The notes below the pieces were generated by a model. It was not told the origin of the DNA. It worked only from the letters and a program-made list of their open reading frames with translations, and searched no databases. A DNA stretch of 45,484 nt from Pseudoalteromonas sp. T1lg23B. Lineage in GTDB: Bacteria > Pseudomonadota > Gammaproteobacteria > Enterobacterales > Alteromonadaceae. Made by a program: the position numbers and the translations under genes. Where the stretch lies: positions 1 to 45,484 of the forward strand of contig NZ_PQBZ01000037.1 of assembly GCF_002964665.1 (NCBI RefSeq), read 5' to 3'. Shown here one piece after another: positions 1 through 9,559 of this stretch; the stretch's first letter is position 1; each line of letters starts with the position of its first letter.

Positions 1-39
1 TTGTTGCTTTGCTTAATCAGCGTAGCGCTCCGTGTCAGT
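1..39 (-). other. 5' end of rRNA operon leader (partial)
   Basis: This is the transcript leader downstream of the rrn P1 start, beginning ACTGACACGG as in known gammaproteobacterial rrn leaders. It runs off the window edge before any boxA antitermination element or 16S sequence is visible. The window starting here fits a contig broken at a multicopy rRNA operon. Confidence 0.65.
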
Positions 40-75
40 GGGGTCGCATTATAGGGCTGCGAATAAAAAGCGCAA
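39..75 (-). promoter_or_regulatory. rRNA operon P1-type promoter, reading leftwards out of the window
   Basis: Read on the minus strand there is a -35 TTGCGC (70-75), a 16-nt spacer and a -10 TATAAT (48-53). A GC-rich discriminator GCGACCCC follows, then an A at position 39 as the likely start. The stretch CCCTATAATGCG and the downstream ACTGACACGG match what is known of the E. coli rrn P1 core and early leader. AT-rich tracts just upstream (76-100) suit an UP element. The 16-nt spacer and GC discriminator are typical of growth-rate and ppGpp controlled promoters. No 16S sequence is inside the window, so the operon itself is inferred. Confidence 0.82.
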
Positions 76-176
76 GCGGTTTTTGAGGAATTTTTGAAGA
101 AAAGTGATAAAAACGGACAGCTTGAGCAAAAATCGTACTAAACAGCCATTTTTAGCATATTTACCACAGTAAAACA

Positions 177-191
177 GGTCAAAATTCAAGC
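177..191. promoter_or_regulatory. Possible Fis site upstream of rrn P1
   Basis: The 15-mer GGTCAAAATTCAAGC fits the degenerate Fis consensus (G and C at the ends, A/T centre) with one mismatch. Its centre is about 145 bp upstream of the P1 start, close to the distal Fis site of E. coli rrnB. The consensus is loose and only one good site was found, so this is tentative. Confidence 0.3.
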
Positions 192-288
192 TTAAAGCCT
201 TCTATTTCTCTTTTTACTGTACTTTGTATCTATTTTAGTTATAAATGCGCGTCCAAAAAAATTTTAATTGCACTTTAGAGAAGAAATA

Positions 289-903
289 ATGAAAAAACTA
301 TCAGTCGCTTTACTTACCTTATTATCGAGTTCTGCTGTTTTGGCCAGTGACACAAACGAGAGTGAAGTAAACCCAATCTCTTACGCTTTAACAATTGGCT
401 ACACTGCAGGTGGAGATACGTTAGGCACATTAGAGTATGAAGATAACAGTGACGAGAGTATAAAGGCGGGTGCTGGTATCGTAATAGGTGCAGGCTTAAA
501 TTACACAATAAATCAAAATTTTGATGTCAGAGCGAATGGCGCGTATCACTTCGATTCGGCAAACGCTGATAATGGAGATGTGTCATTCAATCGTCTATCT
601 TTCGAGGTAATTCCATATTACAAATTAAATGAGTATGTAAAACTGGGTGTAGGTTATGGTGTGGATACTTCGGTTGAGCTCGATAGTGATTTTTCCGACG
701 ATGTAACATTTGATAACGCGGGTAAACTAATTTTCTCAGGTATGTATACCTTTGAAGATATAAGCGCAAGCTTGGAACTTCGATATAGTTCTGTTGAATA
801 CACAGTATCAAAAGTTGGCTCTATCAATGTTCCTGACAATATCGCAAAGAACAATCAAGTAGATGGTAATCACTTTGGTCTGCTGTTTCATTGGAATTTC
901 TAA
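289..903 (+). CDS. Outer-membrane beta-barrel protein (porin-like)
   Basis: This is a 204-residue secreted protein. It begins with a clear Sec signal peptide (MKKLSVALLTLLSSSAVLA, cleavage expected before SDTNE). The rest is rich in alternating aromatic/polar strands and ends in an aromatic residue (HFGLLFHWNF), the usual C-terminal signature recognised by the BAM machinery. It most resembles small OmpW/OmpA-barrel type proteins; substrate and role are not readable. The ATG at 289 is chosen over an in-frame TTG at 268 because AGAGAAG lies just upstream and the signal peptide then starts correctly. It is convergent with rplQ and shares its terminator. Confidence 0.75.
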   Translation: MKKLSVALLTLLSSSAVLASDTNESEVNPISYALTIGYTAGGDTLGTLEYEDNSDESIKAGAGIVIGAGLNYTINQNFDVRANGAYHFDSANADNGDVSFNRLSFEVIPYYKLNEYVKLGVGYGVDTSVELDSDFSDDVTFDNAGKLIFSGMYTFEDISASLELRYSSVEYTVSKVGSINVPDNIAKNNQVDGNHFGLLFHWNF

Positions 904-920
904 AAATAGCTTCCATAACG

Positions 921-949
921 AAAAAAGCCGAGCAATAGCTCGGCTTTTT
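921..949. terminator. Bidirectional intrinsic terminator between the barrel gene and rplQ
   Basis: A 7-bp GC-rich stem GCCGAGC/GCTCGGC with an AATA loop (927-944) is flanked by an A-run on the left and a T-run on the right. It can therefore terminate both the plus-strand barrel gene and the minus-strand alpha operon. Confidence 0.9.
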
Positions 950-966
950 CAATGTCTTATAAAGAC

Positions 967-1365
967 TTACTCTGCAGACTGTGCGTCTTCTTGAGTCTCT
1001 TCCGCAACTGGGCGGTCTAGAAGCTCAACGTAAGCCATTGGTGCATTATCACCAGCACGGAAGCCACACTTAAGAATACGAGTGTAACCACCTGGACGAC
1101 CCTCAAAACGAGGACCGATTTCGCTGAATAATTTACCAACTACTTCTTTATCACGCGTGCGAGCAAACGCTAAACGACGGTTTGCTACGCTGTCAGTCTT
1201 AGCCAGTGTGATTAAAGGTTCAATTACACGGCGCAACTCTTTCGCTTTAGGCAAAGTTGTTTTGATGATTTCGTGCTTCACCAAAGAACCAGCCATGTTG
1301 CTGAACATCGCTTTGCGATGGCTGCTGTTACGGTTTAATTGACGACCACTCTTACGATGGCGCAT
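967..1365 (-). CDS. rplQ: 50S ribosomal protein L17
   Basis: This 132-residue protein begins [20 protein letters not shown], the hallmark start of bacterial L17, and contains the conserved stretch around [17 protein letters not shown]17 lies near the peptide exit tunnel of the 50S subunit. It is the last gene of the alpha operon, 36 nt downstream of rpoA, and is followed by the bidirectional terminator. The acidic C-terminal tail (about residues 122-132) is longer than in E. coli, as is common in marine relatives. Identification is secure. Confidence 0.97.
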   Translation of the reverse strand: MRHRKSGRQLNRNSSHRKAMFSNMAGSLVKHEIIKTTLPKAKELRRVIEPLITLAKTDSVANRRLAFARTRDKEVVGKLFSEIGPRFEGRPGGYTRILKCGFRAGDNAPMAYVELLDRPVAEETQEDAQSAE

Positions 1366-1401
1366 GACCCTATCCTTCTAACTAAAATATAGTAACTTAG
1401 C

Positions 1402-2388
1402 TTATTCAGCTAAGCTTGCCGGCGGCCAATTCTCTAGGCGCATACCTAGTGAAAGACCACGTGAAGCCAGTACATCTTTGATTTCAGTTAGAGACTTCTT
1501 ACCAAGGTTTGGTGTTTTCAGAAGCTCAACTTCAGTACGCTGTACTAAGTCACCGATATATTGAATTTGCTCGGCTTTCAGACAGTTTGCTGAACGTACT
1601 GTTAGCTCAAGATCATCAACTGGACGAAGCAGAATAGGATCGAATTCTGGCTTCTCTTCTTTCTCTTCTGGCTCAGAAACATCACGTAAATCTACGAATG
1701 CTTCTAATTGCTCAGCTAAGATAGTAGACGCACGGCGGATCGCTTCTTCAGGATCTAAAGTACCGTTTGTTTCCATATCAATGATTAACTTGTCTAAGTC
1801 TGTACGTTGTTCAACACGGGCTGACTCAACCGAGTACGCAATACGCTCAACTGGACTGAATGATGCATCAAGCAGCAAACGACCAATTGGACGCTCATCG
1901 TCATCAGAGGATAAACGGCTAGACGCAGGCACATAACCACGACCACGCTCAACACGAATTCTCATGCTGATTTCACTGTTGTCAGCAGTTAAGTGACAAA
2001 TGATGTGATCAGGGTTGGCGATTGTTACATCTCCATCGTGCTGGATATCTGCCGCAGTCACAGGGCCTACACCAGACTTAGTCAGGGTCAGAAAAACTTC
2101 ATCTTTACCTTCTAGAGATACCGCTAAACCTTTAAGATTCAACAAAATTTCAATGATGTCTTCTTGAACGCCTTCTTTCGCGCTGTACTCGTGCAATACA
2201 CCGTCGATTTCAACTTCAGTTACTGCACATCCTGGCATAGATGACAACAGTATACGGCGTAAAGCGTTACCCAAAGTGTGGCCAAAACCACGCTCTAATG
2301 GCTCTAAAACTACTTTAGAACGCGTTGGGTTGATAGCGTCGATATCGACTAACCTTGGCTTTAGGAATTCGGTTACAGAACCCTGCAT
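1402..2388 (-). CDS. rpoA: DNA-directed RNA polymerase subunit alpha
   Basis: This 328-residue protein (329 in E. coli) is full length. Residues 1 to about 235 form the dimerisation and assembly domain, including the [20 protein letters not shown] motif. An acidic linker follows (about 238-248, [11 protein letters not shown]). The C-terminal domain (about 250-328) carries the helix-hairpin-helix elements that bind UP elements and activators ([21 protein letters not shown]). It sits between rpsD and rplQ in the standard alpha-operon order. Nothing unusual was seen. Confidence 0.98.
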   Translation of the reverse strand: MQGSVTEFLKPRLVDIDAINPTRSKVVLEPLERGFGHTLGNALRRILLSSMPGCAVTEVEIDGVLHEYSAKEGVQEDIIEILLNLKGLAVSLEGKDEVFLTLTKSGVGPVTAADIQHDGDVTIANPDHIICHLTADNSEISMRIRVERGRGYVPASSRLSSDDDERPIGRLLLDASFSPVERIAYSVESARVEQRTDLDKLIIDMETNGTLDPEEAIRRASTILAEQLEAFVDLRDVSEPEEKEEKPEFDPILLRPVDDLELTVRSANCLKAEQIQYIGDLVQRTEVELLKTPNLGKKSLTEIKDVLASRGLSLGMRLENWPPASLAE

Positions 2389-2412
2389 TTTATCCTCTCT
2401 TAACTCTTAACT

Positions 2413-3033
2413 TTACTTCGAGTAAAGTTCGACGATTAGTTGTTCGTTAATGTCCGCAGACAGATCAGAACGCTCTGGTAGGCGCTTGAAGCTACCTTCC
2501 ATTTTCTTACCGTCAACTTCAATCCAAGTTGGCTTTTCACGTTGCTCAGCCAACTCTAGAGCAGCGATGATACGCGCTTGCTTTTTAGACTTCTCGCGAA
2601 TTACTACTACATCTTCAGGAGTAACTACGAAAGAAGGGATATTAACAACACGACCATTAACCATAACCGCTTTGTGGCTAACTAGCTGACGCGCTTCTGC
2701 ACGTGTGCTCGCAAAACCCATGCGATATACAACATTGTCTAAACGTTGCTCTAGAAGCTGTAGTAGGTTTTCACCTGTGTTACCTTTAAGGCGAGCAGCT
2801 TCTTTGTAATAGTTACGGAATTGCTTTTCAAGTATACCGTAGATACGACGTACTTTTTGCTTTTCACGTAATTGTAAACCGTAATCAGATAGACGACCTT
2901 TACGAGCGCCGTGCTGACCAGGTGCTGTCTCAAGCTTACACTTTGAGTCGATAGCTCTCACGCCGCTCTTAAGGAACAGGTCAGTACCTTCACGACGACT
3001 CAGCTTGAGCTTAGGGCCCAAATATCTTGCCAT
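2413..3033 (-). CDS. rpsD: 30S ribosomal protein S4
   Basis: This 206-residue protein has the same length as E. coli S4. The start [20 protein letters not shown] and the S4 RNA-binding domain (about 93-155, [25 protein letters not shown]) are diagnostic. S4 is a primary 16S rRNA binder. In E. coli it is also the translational repressor of the alpha operon. The conserved leader upstream of rpsM in this window suggests that loop is kept here. Confidence 0.98.
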   Translation of the reverse strand: MARYLGPKLKLSRREGTDLFLKSGVRAIDSKCKLETAPGQHGARKGRLSDYGLQLREKQKVRRIYGILEKQFRNYYKEAARLKGNTGENLLQLLEQRLDNVVYRMGFASTRAEARQLVSHKAVMVNGRVVNIPSFVVTPEDVVVIREKSKKQARIIAALELAEQREKPTWIEVDGKKMEGSFKRLPERSDLSADINEQLIVELYSK

Positions 3034-3054
3034 GTTCTTTCTCCTAACCTATTG

Positions 3055-3441
3055 TTAAACGCGACGTTTCTTCGGTGGACGACAACCATTATGAGGGATT
3101 GGCGTCACGTCAGTGATGTTTGTGATACGGTAACCCGCAGCATTCAATGCACGTACAGCAGACTCACGGCCTGGACCTGGACCTTTAATGAATACTTCAA
3201 GGTTCTTAAGACCGTACTCTTGTGCAGCAGTACCTGCGCGCTCAGCAGCAACCTGTGCAGCGAACGGAGTAGACTTACGTGAACCACGGAAACCAGAACC
3301 ACCTGCAGTCGCCCAAGAAAGAGCATTACCTTGACGGTCAGTAATGGTTACGATTGTATTGTTGAATGAAGCATGAACATGTGCCATACCATCAACAACT
3401 TGCTTTTTGACCTTTTTACGACGAATTGGTGCTTTAGCCAT
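3055..3441 (-). CDS. rpsK: 30S ribosomal protein S11
   Basis: This 128-residue protein (129 in E. coli) is a component of the 30S platform that contacts the 690 loop of 16S rRNA. The motifs [21 protein letters not shown] and the C-terminal [16 protein letters not shown] are diagnostic. It is the second gene of the alpha operon, 13 nt after rpsM and 21 nt before rpsD. Confidence 0.98.
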   Translation of the reverse strand: MAKAPIRRKKVKKQVVDGMAHVHASFNNTIVTITDRQGNALSWATAGGSGFRGSRKSTPFAAQVAAERAGTAAQEYGLKNLEVFIKGPGPGRESAVRALNAAGYRITNITDVTPIPHNGCRPPKKRRV

Positions 3442-3454
3442 AACTTACCCCACC

Positions 3455-3811
3455 TTATTTCTTGATAGGCTTGCGAGGACCCTTACGAGTACGCGCGTTA
3501 GTCTTAGTACGTTGACCACGTAGTGGTAACGAACGACGATGACGTAAGCCACGGAAACAACCAAGGTCCATAAGACGCTTGATGTTTAAAGTCACTTCAC
3601 GACGAAGATCACCTTCGACTGTGTACTTGCCAACTTCTTCACGAAGTACGTCAAGTGTTTCGTCAGAAAGATCACCGATTTTTGTAGTTTCGGCGATACC
3701 AGTCGCTGCTAAGATCGCCTTAGCGCGAGTTTTACCTACACCATAGATGCTAGTTAAACCAATAACTGCATGCTTATGATCAGGGACGTTAATGCCAGCG
3801 ATACGGGCCAC
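3455..3811 (-). CDS. rpsM: 30S ribosomal protein S13, GTG start
   Basis: This protein sits in the head of the 30S subunit and contacts the 50S subunit and P-site tRNA. The start is the GTG at 3811, giving (V/M)[19 protein letters not shown] and 118 residues, exactly the E. coli length. AGGAGA lies 7 nt upstream. The frame stays open for 21 further codons, but those bases belong to the S4 regulatory leader and should not be translated. E. coli rpsM also starts with GTG, which fits the S4-regulated initiation site. The C-terminal lysine/arginine tail is intact. Confidence 0.96.
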   Translation of the reverse strand: MARIAGINVPDHKHAVIGLTSIYGVGKTRAKAILAATGIAETTKIGDLSDETLDVLREEVGKYTVEGDLRREVTLNIKRLMDLGCFRGLRHRRSLPLRGQRTKTNARTRKGPRKPIKK

Positions 3812-3880
3812 TAACACATCTCCTATATTTAGATCCGACACCCATCTGTTTGAAAAGCCCGCAAGGATACTCAAACGAAG
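3806..3880 (-). promoter_or_regulatory. Alpha-operon leader, S4-binding pseudoknot type
   Basis: On the minus strand the rpsM leader contains CGTTTGAGTATCC followed by GGGCTTTTCA, the blocks I recall from the E. coli alpha-operon S4 target (Rfam Alpha_RBS). The arms GTTTGA/TCAAAC pair (3871-3876 with 3848-3853). The element ends in the AGGAGA Shine-Dalgarno and GTG of rpsM. In E. coli, S4 binding here traps the ribosome and represses the operon. The match was made by eye from memory. Confidence 0.75.
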
Positions 3881-3885
3881 ATCAG

Positions 3886-3914
3886 ATCATATTCAAAAAC
3901 ACAGGCTAAGTAGA
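3886..3914 (-). promoter_or_regulatory. Possible alpha-operon promoter
   Basis: On the minus strand a -10 TATGAT (3886-3891) lies 17 nt downstream of a weak -35 TCTACT (3909-3914). A start near 3879 would begin the transcript just upstream of the S4 leader. The -35 overlaps the 3902-3928 hairpin, so the two could interfere. Confidence 0.4.
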
Positions 3915-3928
3915 ATTTACTTAGCCTG
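3902..3928 (-). terminator. Perfect 11-bp hairpin after rpmJ, possible spc terminator or attenuator
   Basis: The arms CAGGCTAAGTA and TACTTAGCCTG pair perfectly around a 5-nt loop, 11 nt downstream of the rpmJ stop. In the direction of transcription it is followed by TGTTTTTG, a short interrupted T-run. It could partly terminate spc transcripts or act as a processing site before the alpha operon. Confidence 0.6.
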
Positions 3929-3939
3929 CATGACTTTTA

Positions 3940-4053
3940 TTAGCCTTGCCTTTGCTTGTGCTTAGGCTCACTGCAGATCACACGTACTACACCAGCACGC
4001 TTGATAACTTTACAGTTACGGCAAATTTTCTTAACGGAAGCACGTACTTTCAT
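3940..4053 (-). CDS. rpmJ: 50S ribosomal protein L36
   Basis: This 37-residue protein reads [20 protein letters not shown], then a C-terminal part ending [13 protein letters not shown]. Cysteines at 11, 14 and 27 plus the histidine at 32 form the classic zinc ribbon of the C+ type L36. It closes the spc operon just after secY. It is not the zinc-free paralogue (YkgO type). Confidence 0.95.
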   Translation of the reverse strand: MKVRASVKKICRNCKVIKRAGVVRVICSEPKHKQRQG

Positions 4054-4076
4054 TGCTCAACTCCGTGAAAATAACC

Positions 4077-5405
4077 TTATCGGCCATAGCCTTTAAGGTT
4101 TGCTTTTTTCAGCACAGAATCATACTGATGTGACATCATATGAGTCTGTACTTGTGCCATAAAGTCCATGATCACAACCACGATAATCAAGATTGATGTA
4201 CCGCCGAAGTAGAATGGCGTTTGCCATGCCATGGTCATAAACTCGGGCACCAGACAGATAAAGGTTATATACAAAGCACCTGCCAATGTCAGGCGTGTCA
4301 TCACTTTATCAATGTATTTAGATGTCTGCTCACCTGGACGAATGCCTGGAATAAAAGCGCCAGATTTTTTCAGGTTGTCTGCTGTCTCACGCGGGTTAAA
4401 TACCAACGCAGTGTAGAAGAAGCAGAAGAAGATAATAGCCGCAGCTAAGACCATCGCATACAGAGGTTGACCAGGAGTCAATACTGCAGAGATAGCTTGT
4501 AGCACATCAGCGACCGGACCTTCACCTTGGCCGAACCAGCTTGCAATTGTACCAGGGAACAAAATCATACTGCTAGCAAAGATTGGTGGAATAACACCCG
4601 CCATGTTTACTTTTAGTGGTAAATGCGTGCTTTGAGCAGCAAATACTTGACGACCTTGCTGGCGTTTGGCGTAGTTTACGACGATACGACGTTGACCACG
4701 TTCAAAGAACACCACAAGATAAGTAACTGCGAATACGATTACCGCAATCAATAACAGTACAAGAACATTCAGATCACCTTGGCGCGCCATTTCAGCTGTC
4801 GAACCAATCGCAGACGGCAGGTTAGCTACAATACCAACAAAGATCAGGACTGAGATACCGTTACCAATACCTCGTTCTGTGATTTGTTCGCCCAGCCACA
4901 TCAAGAACATAGTACCAGTTACTAAACTCACCACTGCGGTGAAGTAGAAACCGAAACCTGGGTTAACAACTAACCCGTCCATCATGTTTGGTAAGCCTGT
5001 GGCTATACCGATTGACTGGAATGTAGCAAGCACAAGCGTACCATAACGCGTGTACTGACTAATTTTCTTACGCCCTTGCTCACCTTCTTTTTTAAGCTCT
5101 ATCATCGCAGGATGTATATGCGTTAATAGCTGCATAATAATTGAAGCTGAGATATACGGCATAATACCTAATGCCAGTACCGAAGCACGCTCAAGCGCAC
5201 CACCGCTGAACATGTTGAACATTTCAACAATGGTGCCCTTTTGTTGCTCGAAGAAATCGGCAAGTACAGCGGCATCAATACCAGGGATCGGCACGAATGA
5301 ACCTAGACGGTAAATAATGATAGCACCCAATACAAACAGTAATCGACGCTTCAGTTCCGCAAGCCCACTTTGTGCACTTTGCATATCTTGACCTGGTTTA
5401 GCCAT
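4077..5405 (-). CDS. secY: Protein translocase subunit SecY
   Basis: This 442-residue protein (443 in E. coli) is the central channel of the SecYEG translocon. Ten hydrophobic segments are visible from about residue 24 ([20 protein letters not shown]) to about 397. Known SecY landmarks include GSFVPIPGI near TM1, the plug-region glycines and the cytoplasmic loop [15 protein letters not shown] (about 240-255). It lies 11 nt downstream of rplO, the standard spc position. It is intact. Confidence 0.98.
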   Translation of the reverse strand: MAKPGQDMQSAQSGLAELKRRLLFVLGAIIIYRLGSFVPIPGIDAAVLADFFEQQKGTIVEMFNMFSGGALERASVLALGIMPYISASIIMQLLTHIHPAMIELKKEGEQGRKKISQYTRYGTLVLATFQSIGIATGLPNMMDGLVVNPGFGFYFTAVVSLVTGTMFLMWLGEQITERGIGNGISVLIFVGIVANLPSAIGSTAEMARQGDLNVLVLLLIAVIVFAVTYLVVFFERGQRRIVVNYAKRQQGRQVFAAQSTHLPLKVNMAGVIPPIFASSMILFPGTIASWFGQGEGPVADVLQAISAVLTPGQPLYAMVLAAAIIFFCFFYTALVFNPRETADNLKKSGAFIPGIRPGEQTSKYIDKVMTRLTLAGALYITFICLVPEFMTMAWQTPFYFGGTSILIIVVVIMDFMAQVQTHMMSHQYDSVLKKANLKGYGR

Positions 5406-5416
5406 AGTGTACTTCC

Positions 5417-5851
5417 TTATTCTTCTACCTTGCCTCCGGCAGCTTCGATAGCTTCGCGAGCACCTTTAGACACTTTAATGCCTTTAACGGTTACTGCGCG
5501 TGAAACTTCGCCAGATTTAACAACTTTAACGAACAGAACGTTCTTTTTAACTAGACCAGCTGCTTGTAACGCGTTCAAGTCTACCACATCGCCTTCAACT
5601 TTAGCGATTTCGTATAGGTTAACTTCTGTAGATACTAAAGATTTACGAGAAGTGAAACCAAACTTAGGTAGACGACGTTGCATAGGCATTTGACCGCCTT
5701 CGAAACCAACGCGTACTTTACCGCCAGAACGTGATTTTTGGCCTTTATGACCACGGCCACCAGTCTTACCAAGACCAGAACCAATACCACGACCTAGACG
5801 TTTCTTTTCAGTTTTTGCACCAGCAGCAGGTGAAAGTGTATTCAAATGCAT
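5417..5851 (-). CDS. rplO: 50S ribosomal protein L15
   Basis: This 144-residue protein has the E. coli length. The glycine/lysine-rich N-terminal extension (about 20-50: [20 protein letters not shown]) threads into 23S rRNA and is diagnostic of L15. It sits between rpmD and secY, as in other spc operons, with gaps of 5 nt upstream and 11 nt downstream. There are no anomalies. Confidence 0.97.
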   Translation of the reverse strand: MHLNTLSPAAGAKTEKKRLGRGIGSGLGKTGGRGHKGQKSRSGGKVRVGFEGGQMPMQRRLPKFGFTSRKSLVSTEVNLYEIAKVEGDVVDLNALQAAGLVKKNVLFVKVVKSGEVSRAVTVKGIKVSKGAREAIEAAGGKVEE

Positions 5852-5856
5852 TCGAA

Positions 5857-6039
5857 TTACCCCTCAACCTTAACCATGTAAGAAACTTGGTTGATCATAC
5901 CACGTACACATGCTGTGTCTTCTAACTCAACAGTGTGGTTGATACGACGTAAACCAAGGCCACGTAAAGTTGCTTTATGCTTCGGTAAACGACCGATAGA
6001 GCTCTTTACTTGAGTAACTTTTACAGTTTTATTAGCCAT
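5857..6039 (-). CDS. rpmD: 50S ribosomal protein L30
   Basis: This 60-residue protein begins [20 protein letters not shown] and contains the L30 core ([21 protein letters not shown]). L30 binds 23S and 5S rRNA at the 50S surface. It is translated 6 nt after rpsE within the spc operon. Length and order are as expected. Confidence 0.96.
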   Translation of the reverse strand: MANKTVKVTQVKSSIGRLPKHKATLRGLGLRRINHTVELEDTACVRGMINQVSYMVKVEG

Positions 6040-6045
6040 GGTTAA

Positions 6046-6552
6046 TTACCCCTGAATCTGTTCAACAGTTAAACCACGTTTTGCAGCAATACCTTCTGGA
6101 GAATTCATGTTCTCTAGAGCTGAAATTGTTGCACGAACGATGTTGATTGGGTTTGTTGAACCGTATGCTTTTGATAATACGTTTTGTACACCCGTTACTT
6201 CTAGTACTGCACGCATTGCACCACCGGCGATGATACCAGTACCTTCAGATGCTGGCTGCATGTATACTTTTGAACCCGCGTGACGACCCTTGATAGGGTG
6301 CTGTAACGTGTTACCGTTTAGTTCAACGTTGATCATGTTACGACGCGCTTTTTCCATTGCTTTTTGAATAGCAGCTGGAACTTCACGTGCTTTACCATAA
6401 CCAAAACCTACTTTACCCGCGCCGTCACCAACTACAGTTAGTGCAGTGAAGCTAAAGATACGACCACCTTTAACCACTTTAGACACACGGTTCACCGCGA
6501 TTAGCTTTTCAGCTAAATCAGGCTGTTGTTGCTTTGCTTCTACGTTAGCCAT
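6046..6552 (-). CDS. rpsE: 30S ribosomal protein S5
   Basis: This 168-residue protein has the S5 N-terminal dsRBD-like domain (about 10-75, [19 protein letters not shown] and [18 protein letters not shown]). The C-terminal domain contains the conserved [20 protein letters not shown] stretch. S5 lies at the mRNA entry site and helps translational accuracy. The spectinomycin-contact loop VKGGRIF looks wild type, with no deletion. It starts 9 nt after the rplR stop. Confidence 0.97.
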   Translation of the reverse strand: MANVEAKQQQPDLAEKLIAVNRVSKVVKGGRIFSFTALTVVGDGAGKVGFGYGKAREVPAAIQKAMEKARRNMINVELNGNTLQHPIKGRHAGSKVYMQPASEGTGIIAGGAMRAVLEVTGVQNVLSKAYGSTNPINIVRATISALENMNSPEGIAAKRGLTVEQIQG

Positions 6553-6561
6553 TGTCTACTC

Positions 6562-6912
6562 CTAGAATTGCAAACCGGCTTCACGCGCTGCATCAGCAAG
6601 CGCCTTCACACGGCCGTGATATTTAAAGCCACTGCGATCAAAGGCTAGTTTTTCAACACCTTTGTCAGCTGCACGCTCAGCGATCGCTTTACCTACAGCT
6701 TGTGCTGCAGCGATGTTGCTTGTGCCAGATACTGATTCAGCAATAGCTTTTTCAACTGTAGAAGCAGCAGCCAGTACTTTACCTTCAGCGTTTACTAGCT
6801 GAGCGTAAATGTGACGTGGCGTGCGGTGGATAACAAGACGCGTTGTGCCTTGTTCAATAAAATTTCTACGGGTGCGTTTAGCACGACGTAGACGAGCTGT
6901 TTTCTTATCCAT
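6562..6912 (-). CDS. rplR: 50S ribosomal protein L18
   Basis: This 116-residue protein binds 5S rRNA. The arginine-rich N-terminus ([16 protein letters not shown]) and the C-terminal [20 protein letters not shown] signature are diagnostic. It sits between rplF and rpsE in the spc operon with 9-nt gaps on both sides. Confidence 0.97.
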   Translation of the reverse strand: MDKKTARLRRAKRTRRNFIEQGTTRLVIHRTPRHIYAQLVNAEGKVLAAASTVEKAIAESVSGTSNIAAAQAVGKAIAERAADKGVEKLAFDRSGFKYHGRVKALADAAREAGLQF

Positions 6913-6921
6913 CGTCTTACC

Positions 6922-7452
6922 TTACTTCTTCTTAGCTTCTTTACGACGCACGTGCTCATCTGCGTAACGTACACCTTTACCTTTATAAGGCTCTGGTTCA
7001 CGGTATGCACGGATGTTAGCAGCAGTTTGACCAACTAATTGTTTGTCAGCGCCCTTAACTACAAGTTCAGTTTGGCTTGGAGCTTCGATAGTGATGCCCT
7101 CAGGGATATCAAAGTTCACTGGGTGAGAGAAGCCAAGAGTTAAGTCTAAAACTTTACCCTTAACAGCCGCACGGTAACCAACACCAACTAGTTGAAGTTT
7201 TTTCTCATAACCTTCGTGTGTACCAACAATCATGTTGTTGATAAGTGCACGAGCAGTACCTGCTTGTGCCCACGCGTTCGCAACGTCACGAGGTGTCGTT
7301 GTGATCACGTTGTCAGCTAGAGTTACTTCAACAGCGTCGTTGATAGTACGAGACAACTCACCATTTTTGCCTTTAACTGTGATGTCCTGGCCTTTAATTG
7401 TAACTTCTACACCGGCAGGAACTGTAATTGGAGCCTTCGCTATACGAGACAT
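6922..7452 (-). CDS. rplF: 50S ribosomal protein L6
   Basis: This 176-residue protein (177 in E. coli) consists of two repeated L6 folds. It begins [20 protein letters not shown], and the second repeat ends with the signature [21 protein letters not shown]6 lies near the sarcin-ricin loop. The order rpsH-rplF-rplR is canonical. Confidence 0.97.
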   Translation of the reverse strand: MSRIAKAPITVPAGVEVTIKGQDITVKGKNGELSRTINDAVEVTLADNVITTTPRDVANAWAQAGTARALINNMIVGTHEGYEKKLQLVGVGYRAAVKGKVLDLTLGFSHPVNFDIPEGITIEAPSQTELVVKGADKQLVGQTAANIRAYREPEPYKGKGVRYADEHVRRKEAKKK

Positions 7453-7465
7453 TGTTCCCCTCCGA

Positions 7466-7858
7466 TTAAGCTACAAAGCCAATGATTTCACCACCAACGC
7501 CTGCACTACGTGCTGCGCGGTCTGTCATCAAGCCTTGAGAAGTTGATACGATAGCGATACCTAGACCACCCATTACCTTAGGTAATGCGTCACGTTTCTT
7601 ATAGATACGTAGACCAGGGCGGCTAACACGCTGGATGTTTTCGATTACAGCTTTGCCTTCGAAGTACTTTAATTCGATAGTCAATTCTGGTTTTACGTCG
7701 CCAGATACTGCGAAGTCAGTGATATAACCTTCTTCTTTTAGTACTTTAGCAACTGCTACTTTCAGCTTTGAAGTTGGCATAGATACTGATACCTTCTTCG
7801 CAGTCTGACCGTTACGGATACGTGTGAACAAATCCGCAATAGGATCTTGCAAGCTCAT
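7466..7858 (-). CDS. rpsH: 30S ribosomal protein S8
   Basis: This 130-residue protein has the same length as E. coli S8. It starts [18 protein letters not shown], and the C-terminal block [21 protein letters not shown] forms the rRNA-binding surface. In E. coli, S8 also represses spc translation at the rplX-rplE junction. The equivalent target was not examined for structure here. Confidence 0.97.
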   Translation of the reverse strand: MSLQDPIADLFTRIRNGQTAKKVSVSMPTSKLKVAVAKVLKEEGYITDFAVSGDVKPELTIELKYFEGKAVIENIQRVSRPGLRIYKKRDALPKVMGGLGIAIVSTSQGLMTDRAARSAGVGGEIIGFVA

Positions 7859-7878
7859 GTCTTACTCCCGTGACTCTA

Positions 7879-8184
7879 TTACCAAGAAGCCTTTTTAAGG
7901 CCAGGAATTTCACCGCGCATAGCTGCTTCGCGAACTTTGATACGGCTCATGCCGAATTTGCGAAGGAAACCATGTGGGCGGCCCGTGATGTTACAACGAT
8001 TACGTTGACGTGCAGGGCTCGAATCACGCGGTAAGCTTTGAAGCTTTAATACCGCATCCCAACGATCATCTTCTGATGCGTTAACATCGCTGATGATAGC
8101 TTTTAGTGCCGCGCGCTTTTCAGCGTACTGAGCAACTAATTTAGTGCGCTTTGCTTCGCGCGCTTTCATAGAATTCTTTGCCAT
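7879..8184 (-). CDS. rpsN: 30S ribosomal protein S14 (zinc-free form)
   Basis: This 101-residue protein is the long S14 form. It begins [20 protein letters not shown] and ends with [20 protein letters not shown]. It lacks the paired CxxC zinc-ribbon cysteines of the short form, having only one Cys near residue 64 ([12 protein letters not shown]). It sits between rplE and rpsH, the normal spc position. Confidence 0.97.
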   Translation of the reverse strand: MAKNSMKAREAKRTKLVAQYAEKRAALKAIISDVNASEDDRWDAVLKLQSLPRDSSPARQRNRCNITGRPHGFLRKFGMSRIKVREAAMRGEIPGLKKASW

Positions 8185-8194
8185 AACCCTACCC

Positions 8195-8734
8195 TTATTT
8201 CTTGAATGGGAAGTTAAATGCTTCTAACAACGCACGGCCTTCCTCATCAGTTTTCGCAGAAGTAGTGATTGTGATATCCATACCACGAACGCGGTCTACT
8301 TTATCATAATCGATTTCTGGGAAGATGATTTGCTCACGTACGCCCATAGAGTAGTTACCGCGACCGTCAAAAGACTTAGCGCTAACACCGCGGAAGTCAC
8401 GAATACGTGGCATCGCAATTGAGACTAAACGCTCAAGGAAATCCCACATACGCTCGCCGCGTAGGGTTACTTTACAGCCAATTGGGTAGCCTTCACGAAT
8501 TTTGAAGCCAGCAACAGATTTGCGTGCTTTCGTGATAAGAGCTTTCTGACCAGAGATTGCTTCTAGATCTGCAACAGCGTTTTCTAGAATTTTCTTGTCA
8601 GCTAGGGCTTCGCCCACACCCATGTTTAATGTGATCTTTTCGATCTGAGGGACTTGCATGACAGAGCTGAAACCAAACTTCTCTTGAAGTTCAGCGACTA
8701 CTTTGTCTTTATATACTTCATGCAGTTTCGCCAT
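8195..8734 (-). CDS. rplE: 50S ribosomal protein L5
   Basis: With the start at [20 protein letters not shown] the protein is 179 residues, the E. coli length. The frame extends upstream with a second ATG one codon before, but GGAG is better spaced from the chosen ATG. L5 binds 5S rRNA and touches P-site tRNA. Conserved blocks include [30 protein letters not shown] and [19 protein letters not shown]. The gap to the rplX stop is 16 nt. Confidence 0.95.
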   Translation of the reverse strand: MAKLHEVYKDKVVAELQEKFGFSSVMQVPQIEKITLNMGVGEALADKKILENAVADLEAISGQKALITKARKSVAGFKIREGYPIGCKVTLRGERMWDFLERLVSIAMPRIRDFRGVSAKSFDGRGNYSMGVREQIIFPEIDYDKVDRVRGMDITITTSAKTDEEGRALLEAFNFPFKK

Positions 8735-8750
8735 CATTCTACTCCAACTA

Positions 8751-9065
8751 TTAGATAGTTTTACCAGTAGATTTGAAGATACGTAATTTCTTACCGTCTT
8801 CAATCTTGAAACCTACACGATCTGCTTTACCAGTTTCCTGGTTGAAGATCGCAACGTTTGATACGTCGATTGACGCTTCTTTCTCAACAATACCGCCAGC
8901 TTGCTGCAATTGTGGAACAGGCTTCTGGTGCTTCTTGATTAAGTTAATGCCTTCGACAAATACTCGACCAGTTTCAGTTACAACTGAAAGCACTTTACCG
9001 CGCTTACCTTTGTCTTTACCGGCTAGTACGATTACTTCGTCATCACGACGGATTTTTGCTGCCAT
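8751..9065 (-). CDS. rplX: 50S ribosomal protein L24
   Basis: This 104-residue protein has the E. coli length. The N-terminal KOW motif (about 7-35: [19 protein letters not shown]) is diagnostic. L24 initiates 50S assembly at the 5' domain of 23S rRNA. It is second in the spc operon, 10 nt after rplN. Confidence 0.97.
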   Translation of the reverse strand: MAAKIRRDDEVIVLAGKDKGKRGKVLSVVTETGRVFVEGINLIKKHQKPVPQLQQAGGIVEKEASIDVSNVAIFNQETGKADRVGFKIEDGKKLRIFKSTGKTI

Positions 9066-9075
9066 GATAGACTCC

Positions 9076-9444
9076 TTATAGTACTTCTGGGGCTAGTGAA
9101 ACGATTTTCATGAACTTTTCAGTACGTAGTTCACGAGTCACAGGGCCGAAGATACGAGTACCAATAGGCTGTAGGTTATCATTTAAGATAACAGCCGCAT
9201 TGCTATCGAAACGGATCAATGAACCGTCCGGACGACGAACGCCTTTTTTAGTACGCACAACTACCGCGTTTTTAACATCACCTTTCTTCACTTTACCGCG
9301 AGGAATTGCTTCTTTTACAGAAACTTTAATGATGTCACCAACAGCCGCGTAGCGACGGTGCGAACCACCAAGGACTTTAATACACTGCACTTTGCGAGCG
9401 CCGCTGTTATCAGCAACGTCCAGCTGAGTTTGCATTTGGATCAT
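9076..9444 (-). CDS. rplN: 50S ribosomal protein L14
   Basis: This 122-residue protein begins [20 protein letters not shown], the conserved L14 start, and contains [21 protein letters not shown]14 forms an intersubunit bridge. A GGAG Shine-Dalgarno lies 9 nt upstream. It is the first gene of the spc operon. In most gammaproteobacteria rpsQ and the S10 operon lie directly upstream, but here none of those genes is present. Confidence 0.97.
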   Translation of the reverse strand: MIQMQTQLDVADNSGARKVQCIKVLGGSHRRYAAVGDIIKVSVKEAIPRGKVKKGDVKNAVVVRTKKGVRRPDGSLIRFDSNAAVILNDNLQPIGTRIFGPVTRELRTEKFMKIVSLAPEVL

Positions 9445-9544
9445 ATTAATGAGCTCCGGTGTAGTTACAACTCGCTTTAATTTTGTTTAAAATCAAAGCA
9501 TTTAGATTATTTTCCGCTCAAAAAACGAGTTATTTGTCTTTCAA

Positions 9545-9559
9545 GGGCCGGCAATTGTA
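9545..9559 (-). promoter_or_regulatory. spc operon promoter (Pspc), -10 region
   Basis: On the minus strand, GCTGGTACAATTGCCGGCCC resembles the E. coli spc promoter, with -10 TACAAT (9554-9559) and a GC-rich discriminator. No good -35 is visible at 16-18 bp. The start would be about 100 nt upstream of rplN. With no S10 operon upstream, this promoter must drive the block. Confidence 0.55.

Noticed and set aside
3812..3874. In-frame N-terminal extension of S13
   Set aside because: The extra 21 codons coincide with the conserved S4 leader, and GTG at 3811 gives the exact family length with a good ribosome site.
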